DNA from: Baylisascaris procyonis
Taxonomy: Eukaryota > Nematoda > Chromadorea > Rhabditida > Ascarididae
DNA: 64,000 bases
Assembly: GCA_037389465.1 (NCBI GenBank)
Contig: JAZARR010000247.1
Coordinates: 930,001 to 994,000, forward strand
Direction of reading: 5' to 3'
Of the stretch, positions 1 to 14,557 are shown one piece after another. A program made the translations under genes and the position numbers. Under the pieces are notes generated by a model. It was not told the DNA's origin. It did no database searches and worked only from the letters and a program-made list of their open reading frames with translations. Within the stretch, counting starts at the first letter, position 1, and each line of letters begins with the position of its first letter.

Positions 1-71
1 CTCAATGTCTGAAGAATGCATTTTAAATATGAAAGTGCATCTAAGCGTAGATTCAGTGGGATATTTTGCAG

Positions 72-3000
72 AGCTGCACTCCTCGAAGATCAACTGATGA
101 AATTATCAAATCTGTACGAATCGAATATACTTTTGGTGATGTGGGGTGATGATTTTCGTTATGATATGATCGAAGAATGGTATCAACAATACGATAATCT
201 TTCACCAATTTTTGATCAAATCAACTTATGGAATCGTACTCACATAAGGTAAAATTTTTTTTCGTACATAAAAAGTTTTTTCTTTAATTATTCAATTATG
301 GAAGAGCTACCTTTCAGTGCAAAACATCGAGGATGGTAGACGATGGATTCGTTATCTTCGAAAGTTCAAAAACCTAATAGAGTAGTTATGATGCTTGTTG
401 AGGCAATTTTCATCTCATGTATAGGTTTTTTATTTCATAAATCTCTACTAACAACTGATTTTTATAACAATTCTATTTTGTTTTCATCCATTAAAAAAAC
501 TTTAGAAGTTTTTACGAGGCCGTGACTGCGTTTATTCTTTGGCTCGGTTCATTGCGAAGGTTAATAATTTTTTTAAATGCATTTCTACATTTTTATTTAT
601 CTAATTTTGCAGATTTGGTACTTTTATCGACTATTTTACTGCATTACAACAATTCAACGTCGATAATGCGATTAATACAGTCACATTATCGGGTGATTTC
701 TTCCCATATCAATGTGCAGTCGGTGATATTTGGACAGGCTATTATACAACCCGACCGTTTTATAAGAAACAAGGACGTCATTTACATGTAATATTTAGAT
801 ATTTCTTCCATTTTTGTTTGCCAATTTGTTGAATATAATTGATGATGAGAACAGATCCTTTATCTCTGAAATGAAGGGATGCTGACTGACTCTAGGGAAT
901 ATTGGGATACCTGCTGAGAGCAATAAGCTCATTCGTTCATTCCTCTAAAAATATGCAAGCCATTATAATGTTATTGGAGGGGGGGTTTAAATTTTTGAAG
1001 GTTTTATGAAGGAAAAATGATTCATAGATCGGAAGGGTTTATGGTTATTGCTTGTTTGCCTGTTTATATTATGATTATTTTATCGTAAAATTAAAACAAT
1101 TTAGGCTTTCATTCGGGCAGCGGATTTAGCTAGCACAAATATGATGCAGAAATTAAGCGACGAAGAAAGAAAATGGATAAACGATAAACTTACATTTGCA
1201 AGAAGAAATCTTTCGTTATTTCAACATCATGACGCTATCACTGGTAATTTTTTTTTCTCTTTCAAAGAATTTGATAGGTTTCTCTTCCATAAATCTTAGA
1301 GCTTATGATATCGTTTGGTGTTTAGAATCACCATTTTGAAGTATTTATGAAAATACAGTATGTACGAATAGACAGCTTGTCAATAAGTATAATGTTGTGT
1401 TGGGTAGTTTCGTATTGTAAAATTAGCTATGGCTTGGTATAAACGTAACAAGGAAGTAATAATGTATAGGAGGGATGTGTAGGGGATTACACTTGATGAA
1501 GAATGATTGCGCTAATAAGAGGAATTGTTGCAGCAATAAAACATCACATTTTTTGCCATCTTACTTTACATCTAAAAGTAACTAAATCAATTAGTAAATT
1601 GCTGTTTCGCCTTACACTCTCATCACCCCTATACCTATGAGAAAAACGTTTTAAAAAGGGTATATTTGATGCCCAAACGGATTCAGCACATTTCACGAAT
1701 TATGAAACCCCAATAGGTTAGTCAAAACGGGCTGCTAGGGAAAAATTTAGATGCTGCGTATATAAAGAGAATTTGATTGTTGAAAGTGAACGCTCGGTGA
1801 TCGAAGGATTCGTGATGCATTGAGATAACATTTATTCTTCTGATATCCTAGCGGTGTGTTCTACGTTCTCGCCGATAAGTGGTGTTTTTTTTTTTTCGTT
1901 TCAGTTTCTTACCTTTCACATAGATGCCTTTATTATTGTTGAGATGAATTACTTTAGTGTCGAATATAGTCATGTCTTGAAGTATGCTGCCATTTCTGAA
2001 TTTAATCCCCTTCCACAGAGGCCTCTTCCCTTTCCATTTCAAATGGAATGACATTTTTCAATTTGTTAGTGTTTATGCGAGATTCTTCGATTGTTTTTTG
2101 TCAATAGGCTATTCGGCAATTGTGTGTCACCTAATCACGAACATATTTCTCATATTTTATAACAATTTTTTTTGCAGGAACGAGCAAGAAGCACGTTATG
2201 TCAAACTACGCGCAACTTCTTTTCGAATCGATGAAAGCAGCAGCTACTTGTCTTGTGAAGATTATCAGTGCTGAGAACATGATGGATTTTGAAATTGTAA
2301 GTGCTCTGCGAAGAGATCAGTTGACTATTATACTCAGAGGTAATCAGCCTCTATTAGAGAGCAATTATTGAATATGGTTTTGATGGGAAATGTCCAATGT
2401 GGTCATTTTGTTGGTATTCATTATTTTATTGGCCAGTTGAGAGCGACGTTGTTCAGATGAAGGAAAAATGCTATTTGGGGGCAATGCGTCTTTAGATAGG
2501 TGTCCATCTTAGGATATTAGGAAACTGTCGAATGCATGCCGTAAGATTGGTTACCCCAACTGATTAGAAAGTTTTTTTACTGCCACAACTTGTTTATAAG
2601 TCAGAAATTTATGTGCAACTCATAAGCAATTAATCTGCAGTATTTCTTCGTTAAAACTGTATTATCAGCGATCAGGTGATGAACCTAAATGAGCCATGAG
2701 AAGTTGTGAGGAGGGGGGGGGAGGGGGAATAGGCAATGGATAAAGAAAAGATTGGAGTGATATTTGTGCTGTGTGAAAAAGGTTGGATGAGGTTAACCAT
2801 AAAATTGGTGCAGTAATTAGATGATGATTAATTACTGCTAAATCTTTGCAGATTTATTTGTCATTACCCTTTTCTTGTAAGCCCTAATTTTTATTAATAG
2901 TGGTTGATTGATTTCTTAGATGCCGTCCATACTTCTCAACTGAAAATTAATTGTCGCAGTAGTTTTTTTTCTGTTTATAGGACTTACTTTTTGGAATTTT

Positions 3001-6000
3001 ATTATTTGTTATTATAATATTTTGGAAGCAATTAGTCGCCTACATAGTAAAGCTTTTATTTTATTTTCTTTGTTTTTGAATGTTCTCAAGTGCGAATTCT
3101 GAAGTCGAAAATTAATGGAAATTTGATGGAATATATGATTTTATTTTTTAGTGATGAAGGATGAAATGAATGGGTTCAAGGAAAGTTTATTAGTCGTTTT
3201 CGATTTTCTATAAGAGAAATTCTTCCCCTCCCCCTTTGCAATGTGGTGCATTTTATCGATGTATAAGAGGGAATATAAATTACAGAACGAGATACCGCTT
3301 CAATACGATCAAATTCCCTCGAAGAAACCAATTCTGATCGAACCAGATGCTAAAATGTAAGCTTTTTTTAAAAATTATTTTCTTCATCCATTTATTTCCT
3401 CCTCTCTGTTTCTGATACTACATTCATTTGATTCAAATCAGCGTTGTGTTAAGGTTGATTTGGAATTAAAATGATACCTTATTGCAATTCTTTTGTGCCC
3501 TGAAATGTATTAGTCTTTGTAAAGTCCTAATCTAAAAAGATATGATCTTATCATTGAGCTCTTATCATTGTCCCATAGACCTTTACAGTCGTAAGAAAAG
3601 GAACTATGCTGGCATATTCTATGTGTAAGTTGTCGTCCATTGCGAGAATACCTGTAATAATCAAGTTTTGAAGGGGCTTGTGAGCCGTCAGCATGGGAAG
3701 AAACAGAAATTTGTTTCTAAGATTTGATGAAATGATTGAATGCAAATAAATATGCACATGCAGCTAGAATATGAAGTGCTATTTCAGATCTGTGGCCGTC
3801 TATAATAGTATTGAGCGACGACGATTCGAAACGATCTCGCTGGTAATATCAACCTATATGGTTCGAGTTATGCATCGAGGTAAAACAATCCGAGCACAGA
3901 TTGAACCATTCGTCGATCCAGTCACTGGAAACTTGACTTCTCATTTCAAGGTACTTTACTGTTTTTTCTTCTCTCTTTTTTCACGCTGCTTACTTTTCCT
4001 CTCCTCAGAGACATTTCTAAAATTCATTTCTTTTCTCACCATCTTTCCTTATTTCTCCATCGAACATGCCTCTTGCGGCGCATCTGTCTGTTCTGCAAAG
4101 AGGGGAACGTTTTCGTGCTTCAGCAGCAATGCTTATCAGAGAAGTGATAATCTCACCTCTCAAATGTTTTTTTATAAAATTCAAGAACGAAAGCTTCTCT
4201 AATTGTTGAAGCAAAACTAACCGAATTTCCATGAAAACTCGCATCTAAATCCTTTTGCTAAGCATCGTTTTTACAAGTCATGACTTTCCATAATAGTATT
4301 TGTCTCTATTTCTTTCTGAGATAGCACTCGAAAACGCTATCTCCCATATATAATAGTCTGAAGTAAGTAAGGAATAAATTTCATATATTCTTTATTTCTG
4401 GAATAAGTAGTTTATGCAATTATGAACAATATTGCAGTTGATATTCCACGCAGATCTAGGGCCATTATCGACTTCCATCTTTACAATAGTAGCCGATGAA
4501 AAACACGATGAAACATTCGTCGCCGAAGTCGCATATGTGAATGACCATCAGGAAGAAGTAGCAATTCGCTCAGAGGATTTCGCGAAGTAAGTAATTCTAA
4601 AAGGATTGCTATGTAACAGGAAGTATTCAGGATTTGCATTACTTCATAGTATTTTCGTGCTATGTTCTAGGTCAGCAATTTGTTGCGATGAAGTTTAGCC
4701 GACACGCATAATTGTTCTTAATTCCCACTTGTCTGGTCAACTCATAGTTCGTACATGTCATTCACTTTACTAGGAACCGTCGACGGGAAGGTATGATTCA
4801 CTGTTATACCTTTACTTTAGTGGAGTTTAGTAGCTTAGTTTTAGCATCCTCCTCGAGGGGCTATGAATTCGAAGTGTTCACTCCTCCAAACGCTATTTCA
4901 TATGTATATTTGCAAACTAAACGTAATTTTACAAACTTTTTTAGATTGTTATATCGTTTTTCATGTATCATCTGTCTCAGAAATTACTGGAGACATTTTT
5001 TTATTTATTTTTATGGATTTATATATGATTAATTTAGTGATGGAATATAAACATAAAAATATACTAATCTTTGAGGAATAAAATTGCAGAATCTTCGACG
5101 TGAAACTTATAACACCTGATCAATTCTTCATTGAATCTGACGCAGTGAGGACAACTCATTCACCAGAAAATGGCCTTATAAATGTTGGTACAATTTCTTA
5201 TATATATGGTATGTGATAGAATATTAGCCCATATATCCTCGTGTTAACTCTTCAAATTAGATTCATGGTTTCTTTTTAGTTTCTTCAAGGATGCTACATC
5301 TGGCAAATCTATACCGGAATTTTCTGGGCACTTTTTTGGGATATTGGCCTAATATGGAGAAATGGATATCATAAGCGACCCTAAGAGATTATATGAGGTA
5401 GTTAGAGCAAGGCCATACGGGATTATATTTTGCGATATACCATTATTTACTAAATGATGATGACATTTGTGTGTAGAGGAAATAGTTTTAATTTTATCTT
5501 TAAGAGGAATTGTTTATTCTCCTTCATTATGTTATCAAGAATGCCTATTTTTTATTGGCGTATAGGTCTCAAATTCGAGATTTCCTGAAGTGATAGATTC
5601 GGTTAATATTATGATAGCTGTAAATTTTCGAAATCTTAAAAGTAATTGTAAGAATTTGTAAAAAATAATACTAACTACTTTCTTAAAATGTAATTAGTAT
5701 TATCCTTTTTAAAGTTTGACTTCTTTAATAATCGCTAAGGCACTCAAAAATGTTTTCTTTTTGCATCAGAAATTGTTAAGAAAGTTTTCATCTATAGATC
5801 CTGAACTTCATAGTATATTGCCATTTCAGGAAATTTCATCGTAGCAGAATTGAAATCGATTCGAAAAAAATATTAATATTTGAATGAAAGTGATAAAGGA
5901 GTTTTTATTTTGAATAAGAGTTTAATTTATTGTGACTGCATTTATACTGCATTTTATACCTTTAAAACCTAATTTAATTTTGAGTCAAATAAACCTCTAA

Positions 6001-8868
6001 TTAACGAGCCATTCAAGCAGTAAACAATAAAAATAGGAGTTTTCTTTTTCTTTTTTTACCGTCATTTTCCAGACTATTAAAACAAAATCGATTGGTGAGA
6101 TGGAATTTGCGCAAACAATCGATCATTACGTCGATAGTGGAGGAGGTCCTTATATTATGCATCAAAGTGGACCGGCAAAGGTATGTTCTTATTGAATGAA
6201 TCACTGAAAAAAAAAAGTTATTTCTGTAATCTTTTAAAGGTATGGTACCTTGAGAAAGTATAATATATTTGAAGGTATGAATATAGGTGTGATATTTAAT
6301 ATTTGCCACTATATAATTACTTATGAGATAAAGCTACACTCTTTACTAACACTTAAGATGAGGGATTTAACTTAGATTTAAATTAAAATAGCGATTGTCA
6401 TAAATTTTTTCAGCATTTGCGCAGCTGTTTGCCTATGTGCATTTGTCTAACGATTATTTTTGCGGCCAGTTAGAGTGCTCTAACTGCATTGTGGCAACGA
6501 TTCTAGCCGAAGAATGTTTTAGTCGAAAAAATGGCAACTTCTTACCGTCCCTTCCCTCTCCCCTCCAAGAAAAGGAGTTATAACATCGACATCCTTCCAA
6601 CTTTTCTCTCACCCTTGCTTATCTCTCATTGTTTCAGCAAGTCTCCAGGGTAATTCCATGGTAATTAAATATTCCATCGAGGGGGATTTGCTAGTAGAAT
6701 TGAAAAAGCGTTGATCACTTTATTGCAGTATGAATTTTAAAAGAGTTTCGGTAAATGCCGCCTATTCTATTCGCTGAAATGCTTTATAAGCCTCTATATT
6801 TTTTAGATAATCATAATAAGACCACCCATAGCATAGAAACTCTCAAGTTATCGGCGGATATATGTAACTAATCTCACGACGGTATTGGAAGGGGAATATT
6901 TTCAGTAGCAATCTCCTCTTTCTACCTCATTCCACAAAATTTTTTTTGTTATGAGAGATAACTTTAGGCGTTCAATTTATCTGGTTTGTCTCGATTTGTA
7001 ATCAAAGGACCGCTACAACAATCTGCTTATGTTCATTCAACTTGTCTTCTGCAACGAGTGACCGTTCGTAACGTTCCTGGTATGTTGATTTTTTTCTTTC
7101 TGGATAGTTTCTTGCGTGATTTTTTATTCGGTTCTTTCGTTATGTATGGGTTAATGCGTGGTTCTGAACCCGGATGAGTTCAGAGGTCAGAATCTCATTT
7201 CTTATCGTTGTACAGGAAGATATTTACCTACTAGTATTCATTAGCAGTGGCAGAAAATTTCAGTGGAGCCTAGAGAGAGAAAACTGTTGCCCATAGAAAT
7301 TGATGCCTGCACTTCTTCGAGTGCACTCTTGTCTAGATGGTCACTTCCTCTCAACGACGACGGAGTTCGAGTGGCGGGTACTGATCTTCCGGAGCTTTGG
7401 ACAACTGTGGGTCATTGACTGCCGAACCATCCTTCACTTGAAGAGGGTAGAGCACCGATCGAAATTTCATCCGTGAGCTAGTCCATGAATTGTTCTGCTC
7501 CTAATTTCCTATTTCCCACTGGGATATCTGTTAAACGTCTAATTTCAGGGAGTATAGGAGAGCAGCTGCACATTGTAATGCGCGTCGACATTCGTCGATT
7601 TGCACAGACGGAACTCATCACCAGATTTAATATGGGCTTGGATGGCAATTCGACTGTCTTTTATACAGATAGCAACGGACTTCAGGTTGGTGAGGACAAT
7701 TTCTTAATGGCATTGCAATAAATGCACCTCCAATGGTTCAGTATTTTAATTAAGTATGCTCTCGATTTCTTTGCAATAGTCATAGCACCATCAATGATTC
7801 ACCGTTATTCTAGGTTTTTGCTATTCACGTGTCCTCCTTCCGCAAGGCTTGGGATGTTTGCAGCCTACATTCTCTAGGTATGTGTGGAGAGAAGGGGTTT
7901 TTACGGAGAGAGATTCCATGACCAGATAGTGTGAGGAGTGAGGAAGGGGGAGCCGATGTGAAGACCATATGAAAAAGTCGGAGAATAGTCTAGTCATGGT
8001 CGAGGTAGTAGAGGAGCAAAGATCTAGTCTTTACCTTGCAAAAATGACATCCATGTGACATAGCTATTTTGATTATTATACGTTCTTCAGCTGTTGAGAC
8101 GTAGGTACAATGGGGCTGTACCAGTGAAGGCGAACTACTATCCGATGCCGACATCATTGATGCTTCAAGATCAATCACGTAGGATTTCAATTGTCAGCGA
8201 TGTCGAGCATGGCGCTACACTCTATTCGAAGACCATACCCGAAATAATGCTCGGTAATTTTTTTTCGCATATTGTTTTTCCATGCAATTCCCCGAGCCTC
8301 TAAAGGATATATCGATATCATGTACTTTTGAGGAAGGTGTAGCTGGTACGTTGCAATTTAACTAAAGCATTTTTGAATCGTCTGACTGGTCATTTGTTTA
8401 TTTGAATTTTTGATGTGTGCATTACATGGAAGTGTTTTGGCATGTGATGTTTTAATTTGATCTGCTTATTACTGTCGCATATGCCGACAACGCTGATCGT
8501 TTTAATGCAGCTTTTAACCTCCATATGGAAGCTCGCACCGATATAGAGTGATGGAGTATAGAACAATCGACCGATATTTTTCAGATCGAATCCTCTTGAA
8601 TGATGATGGTAAAGGACTTGGACCTGGCGATGATAGCATATTGAATGATATTCTGCCCGTTGAAATTGGATTCACAATTGTATTCGAGCGCATCGATGAA
8701 ACGCAAACTTTGGTATGTTGTAATTTATGAACTTAAATTTGCAACTATTCATATCTAGTGAATATCTTTTCTGGTTTAAGATGTTTGACCACTTTTGCTT
8801 ATATTTATTTGCTATTATGTCGATTATTTCCGTAATAATAATAATAGTAATAATAATAATAATAATAA

Positions 8869-8925
<57 letters not shown>

Positions 8926-11503
8926 TTGGCAGTATTTTACTATATTTTTTCCATTGAGTTCCAGTGTTGTGCCTCTGTATTAAAATCACATTCCTCTTGA
9001 GTTACTAACATGTTTGAAGGAAGTTAAGTCTGTGCAGCTACATGGATCAATGAAACGGTGAGGTCTTTTTTATTCTGGATGCCGACGTTTTTCTTTTCGA
9101 GCTTCGTTTTTTTCTGTTAAGGGGATTTCCGAAATTTAGGAAGATTTCAAAGGATAAGATGAAGACAGAGAGGCTTCTGGTCAATATTCCAGAATTTCTG
9201 ATGAAAAACGCATAATTTTTAATTGACAAATTGCATATCTAGAAACGTTTTCACATTCCTTTCTATATGAAGGGATAAAATAAGGCCACTATTCGGAGAA
9301 TGTAATTTGTTTGCCTCCATCCCTCCCACATTTAGAGGAAGACGTTGTTCTTTGCACCTCAAACTGAAGCCTAATAACTAAAGAAAGAATAGGCCGTAAG
9401 CTTCTAAATGATGTGAGGTTCGACTAGAGAATTATGGGACGATGATCAGAAAACGTTCCTGCCTTTTATAATAATAGCGAACTACTTAGGATCATATTAC
9501 AATGCGTCATCGACTCATAGTCTCATTTGAATAAAATTATTGTTAGTAATATTTACGTCACAATGTGAGAGAAACTAAAAACAAGGCAAAAAGAGAAAGT
9601 TTTTATTTCCGTAGTTTATGATGGGAATAAAACTTATAAAATCAGAGACGTAATCACGAAACTAAAAAGCATATTATTTTCAGCCGCAACATTTCGCTTA
9701 TAACACAATTTCGGCTCATCTTGCGCTTCAATCATTGCTTTACAAGCCGATTGTTCTCACTAGTAAAGGTAAGTAAACTTCTCTGCGTTACTTGCAAATT
9801 AGGCTCATAAAAATGAAAGGCAGTCTTGCAGAAAACGTTGGCAATATAAGTGCGAGCGGAGCTAAGCTCCTACCCCACATTGCACGTACCACTACTACTC
9901 TGCACTCTGCAAACGAATACTAACACATATCAGAGAAACTTGAAAACTTGTAGTAGAAACATGCAATTTTTTCCCATCATTTCACTGAGGGTGTCAAATA
10001 ATGTCCCAATGCAAAATTTCAGCTCGGAGGGGAAGTGCACGTGTTGAATGGCCATCGTTCTCTGCAATGTTTGAGTAGTGCAGCACAGATGACCTCTCCA
10101 ACAAGTGCACTTCCCATCCTTCAATTGAACTGAAATTTTGTATGGGGCATGACCTGACATTTTAAATTGAATTATGGAAAAAAATTACCTGTTTATTCAA
10201 TAAATTTTCGAGTTTTTATGATGGGCGTTAGCATTCACTTGTAGAGTGGAGAGTACTGTAGTAGTGCGTACGCACGGGCGGGCAGGAGTTCAGCTCCGTC
10301 CGCAGTTCGCAGTCAGGGTGCCAACGTTCTCTGCAATTGTGCCAAGATAAGGTGATTCGCACGTGTTTCATGCCCCATAAATCAAAGGCTGTATATGCAT
10401 TTGTTTACTAATTTGAAGGTATGATTGCTGCGAATAGGTTACAAATTTTTAAGCGTTGGAAAAGCTATAGGTATTGTCGACTCATTTATAGGCCTTTCAT
10501 CAGGCGATCTTTATTCTAATTTAGCTTTGCAATATTTTCTGATGAAATTTACGTAAGGGATATTTAGCTTGTAGTATTTTTCTGGTTCTTTCTATGATCA
10601 AACACAAATTGAATTGGTATGAATATTTAAATCCATGTTACATTCTGCATAAATATTTTTGCGTCTTTCAGCATTAGCTCAGTTCCGTATTCTTGTAAAG
10701 AAATATGTAAAATTTTAGGAATTCCGCCTTCAATCCCGCCACCATCGTTGCGATCATTTCCATGTGATCTACAACTAATAACTTGCCGTCCAATTGCACC
10801 TCATCTCAATCAAAGGCTACTCATACTACATAGACCCGGTATCGATTGTAGTAGTAATGAGAGTGGACACTGTCCATCGATCGATTTTAGCGTAAGTTCA
10901 TCCGTCGTCGCATTTAATTGTGTCGATTTATTTAGCGCTCTAACTTCTTCTTTGAGAAGAGATAGTGAACGGGAGTTAGGGATTATCGCTTTGTTGCTTT
11001 GCAACAAGTTATCATATTCAGGAGCAAATCCAACCGATTGTATTGATGAATTAAGCCCAACATTTCCAATTTAGAACTTTATATTTTTTTAATAAAAAAT
11101 ATGATATATATCGCAAGCATTTTCTAATAATGTTTTAGTAATTGATAGGGTTCGAGGGAAGGAAGGCAGAAATAGAAAATAGAATCAATTTCCTATCCCT
11201 GGCTATCTCACCATATATTTAAAGATGTTATGTCATCAGTATTATAATACCCCTCGCCTATCTTCCTCAATAGATCAGAAGATTTCTACTTATTAACCAT
11301 CCGATTATATGTCTTTAATAGTTCGGCTAAGATATAAATTTCAGGAAGCTTTGAGAAGGTATTTGAAGTCGATTGGTGCGTTGAAAGTGCAGAAGACAAC
11401 ATTGAATGGAATCGAGAAAATTGGAGACGAGGAAGTTGTCGATGCAGTGAAGCTTCACATTGAACCAATGGACTTCGCAACGTTTATTGTCACATTCATT
11501 TAA
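72..11503 (+). CDS. aman-2: Alpha-mannosidase II (GH38), 3' part, 16 exons
   Basis: Golgi glycoside hydrolase family 38 enzyme that trims two mannoses from GlcNAcMan5GlcNAc2 in complex N-glycan synthesis. Exons: 72-248, 613-787, 1105-1243, 2178-2296, 3286-3356, 3788-3950, 4438-4586, 5090-5183, 6073-6180, 6968-7079, 7549-7685, 8091-8253, 8585-8712, 9684-9768, 10719-10891, 11345-11503 (TAA). Codon phases agree at every junction, giving about 716 residues. Family landmarks seen: WGDDFRYD in the first exon (equivalent of the acid/base Asp341 of fly GMII), SLFQHHDAITGTSKKHV across exons 3-4 (zinc-ligand His region), FYTDSNGLQ and KANYYPMP in the C-terminal beta domains, and an EPMDFATF-type end. 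The cytosolic tail, membrane anchor and nucleophile region lie left of the window. Intron 5184-6072 uses a weak GTTGGT donor; intron 14 holds a MITE. Orthology to aman-2 rather than a paralogue is inferred. Confidence 0.9.
8832..8927. repeat. AAT/TA compound microsatellite
   Basis: About 40 bp of AAT/TAA triplets run directly into about 55 bp of (TA)n with one G interruption. It lies in intron 13 of the alpha-mannosidase gene. Open frames across it encode only Ile/Tyr or Asn runs and are not genes. Confidence 0.95.
9819..10343. mobile_element. MITE copy A (intron 14 of the mannosidase gene)
   Basis: A non-autonomous inverted-repeat element of about 525 bp. The left end (GGCAGTCTTGCAGAAAACG) matches the reverse complement of the right end (GGCACAATTGCAGAGAACG), and the inverted similarity continues for about 130 bp each side through the blocks GAGCT(A/G)A(A/G)CTCCT and CTCTGCA...GAATACTAAC. 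No open frame in it suggests a transposase. The interior (about 9960-10170) is nearly identical to copy C at 24.5-25.0 kb. No convincing target-site duplication was seen at this copy. Confidence 0.75.
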
Positions 11504-11899
11504 GTGCCAAGTAAGTGTGGTACTATTTTGTCCTTTTTTTGAATAATACAGTGCTTGCGGAATACGCGAGAGCTCTTGCTAAGCAAATCTTTCAAACCTT
11601 GGGAAAGGGGGGTTGTAGGAGGGAAAGGAAAAGGAATACGGGAAGGGAGATAAGCCTAAGTTTTCTTTTTCTGAAAGATATTTTGGAAGTTTTTTTTTTT
11701 TTTCCAACGGTTATCCATCTCTTTATCGTAGTTTGTTTAATCTCAGGAAGTTTCATCATTATCGCCACAAATATTTTTGCTTCATATTTTGGAAAATTTC
11801 TGCACTCGAAAAATCGTTTTCATTCTTTCAATGGATATATTCCATCGTTGGATAATTGTATTTTCCTATCGTTGCCTAAGTATTGATCTATTTCTTTAA

Positions 11900-11905
11900 A
11901 ATAAA
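11900..11905 (+). other. Candidate polyadenylation signal
   Basis: AATAAA about 400 bases after the alpha-mannosidase stop codon, the first canonical hexamer downstream. This would give a 3' UTR of roughly 400 bases. Confidence 0.4.
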
Positions 11906-14557
11906 AGCCTTGAATGAGTATATTAATTCGTATAAAAATTATACGGAGGTTTTATTCGTCGATTGCGTCCGAAAAGAAGTTTCAAAGTTGAATGACATTT
12001 CAGTACTATTTAGCAAAAAAAAAACTTTCGCACAATAATTGAGATGATGATTGATTATCATGTAGGATAATGGTGGAAGCTATTTCTAGCGATTGCATTT
12101 ACAGCGAGTAAAAAGATGCTTTTGAATATTTGCAGAAATTTTTGGATCTTTGAGTATCATTAAAGTGTTGTTTCATTTGTTTCTGTGAAATGTAGTCACC
12201 ATTTAGCTTATAATAGTCGTTTAAAAACTATGATCTGACATAATTTTTTTTAGGTATATAATATTTCAAAGACGGGACATAGTTAGTGCCGATGTTAGTG
12301 TGGTGTTGGGTCCTTGGTCATCCACGATATCGTCGTCGATGCAACAATTCTGCGACACTATTCCCCTCGATTTTCCCCAATGAAGTCTCCATTGCGTTCC
12401 CCGGCGAGATTGCCTTTCTCCTTCCCTCCTTCTCGAGTAAAAATCCTCTCTCCGCACTATACTGATCATTCACTGTCACACATATCAGACGCATTCATTT
12501 CTTTTGCCTCTCCTGGTACGATGTAGTCTTATTTTCGTAATTGTGCGTCTTATATCCTTCAAAACGATCCTGAACGATCCTTTATTTAGGTTTTCAACGC
12601 TTCATTTAGGCAAGTTTTTTGATGAGTTTATTATTATTCAGAAGGGAAAACAACGTTCCATTGCAAATTCCGTTCAGGAGTTCAAACGTTACCCAAGTAT
12701 GGTTATTCACATATCTCTGATTCTAGAATATTTTGGCATCCCTTTAATATTTGATTTATTTCTCTGATAGTAAGGTTTCACTTTTTTTAGTACTTATAAG
12801 ACGATCATTTTTTGCCGATACTCACAAAAAATTGTTTGAGAAAATTATAAGTTGTCATGTGATAAACACTTTGTAATTAGTGAGACGAAAACAAAATCAT
12901 TGCAGTTATTGTCATTTGACATTTAAAATATTGATAATAATCTTTCAGAAGAGTTCTTTATAGATCGCCTTTAAACCGAATCGAATTTATAGTATCAGAT
13001 CGTTTAGCCATTATATACCTTTTATAGGTAGTAGTTTCTTAAAGTAAAATGTTACTTTCGATCAGTATGAATTTATTCATAGTTACCTCGTTTAAATCTT
13101 TACAATAAGGTTGCTATTTGTATTGCATTAGAAAGCAAGCTAGTTTGATCTTGAACTTTGATTGTCTATTGTTATTTATTGATGCAATGCCGAAGTGAAG
13201 GACCACTGAATTATCCTTTGCTATAGTTCAACAAATTTTCTTATTTTAGCTCGTTTTAGTAGGCATATTTTGTTTTCCACTTGTGTTTTTGGCATAGCTA
13301 TGCAAATACCTTTCATAGATTCAAATAAGCTTGCAATGAGTTTTTTCCTTTGTATTTGTCAGTTGTTGCATATGAGGAAGGATGTCACGAATCTTCTTGT
13401 CCATGAATCAGTTCACTCTTAATGCTATCCTTCTTTGTGAAGAAAGCGATAAAACCAGTTGGTGGTCTCTAAATCCAGTAATGGACTCCTAAATCTAGTA
13501 ATGGACCTTGATTTAAGTGGGGACATTACTGGATTGGGAGGTAAGTGAGAGGGGAATAGAGTTAAGTGACCTTCACATGCGGTACGTCACTGAATTTTCA
13601 ACATTAACTTCTATTGTTTTATATCGGGTATTGTTGAACTGTGATTTTCTAAGCATCTATGCGTCACTATATTCTTTAGTTGTGATAATTGTGATCATTT
13701 GAGAGTGTATAACGTCTCATTTGTATGAAGTGAATGTTGCCTCATTTGAAATTCGATACTAGTCCTATCTATAATTTTTGATTTTCATATAAAATTTTAT
13801 TCTAAAATTACATTTTTGAAAATATTATTTAAATTTTTCGACATATTTTGGGCGTATTTTAATAACTTTGATTCACAGATTGATTCACTTCCATAGAATT
13901 TGAGTGGTTATTAGGTAAATAAAATGAATCTTAACATAGAAGGTGCGTATGTTAGATGTTCCTTGGTATTCTCTAAAAGGGGTCATAGAATATTACTCTA
14001 TTCGATATTACAGTAATGGATATGAGAACCTTATTTGGGAGTAGTTGCAGTTTTGAGAGTAGTCCATTCTAGGAAAAATTCCTTCCAGTAATTTGATAAA
14101 GATTTATATCAAATAATAGTGATTGATAAGGAGGAAAATGCGCTGGTGGGGGTAAATTTTGTGGTTTTTTTTTTCAAAATAAAATCAAAGTCATAAATAT
14201 TTTGTTAACGCATAAATTAGAAAATTAAAAAATTCATTAACTTATGAATTTATTTAAAGAATGTGAAATAAATTCTGTAATTGTATTTTATAGTATCCTT
14301 CATTCATTCCGTAAAGTTTTTTGTAATTTTTCCACTCGTTAAATTGTTATTTTTTTTAGCTGATGCTATTAGCTTGTAGAAGCCGATAAATGCTTAACGA
14401 AAATCTTTATGAACAAGCATTGTACAATAATATTGCGGTCTTTTGCTCTGTTCCTATTCTGTATGCTATTCGGTGATATGAGGGGACGAACTAAAATTTT
14501 TGCAGCTCTTTTGCTCAATATGGGCCACAAATAGGTTGAATGTTTTACGTCTTTTAT
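11906..14557. other. Intergenic, no supported gene
   Basis: AT-rich spacer. A Ser/Pro-rich open stretch begins at an ATG at 12314 and meets a GTACGA donor-like site near 12517, with a TTTTTTTAG acceptor-like site before it at about 12253. No partner exon was found, so it is not called as a gene. Nothing else is recognisable. Confidence 0.5.

Noticed and set aside
8672..8989. Open frames on both strands of Ile/Tyr and Asn runs
   Set aside because: They are translations of the AAT/TA microsatellite inside a mannosidase intron.
9930..10160. Open frame repeated at 24621-24897 (minus strand)
   Set aside because: It lies inside MITE copies A and C; the sharing is due to the repeat, and copy B does not keep the frame.
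10892..11072. Continuation of the mannosidase open frame past 10891 to a stop at 11072
   Set aside because: A GTAAGT donor at 10892 joins in phase to 11345, which gives the conserved C-terminal EPM-type ending; the read-through tail has no family similarity.
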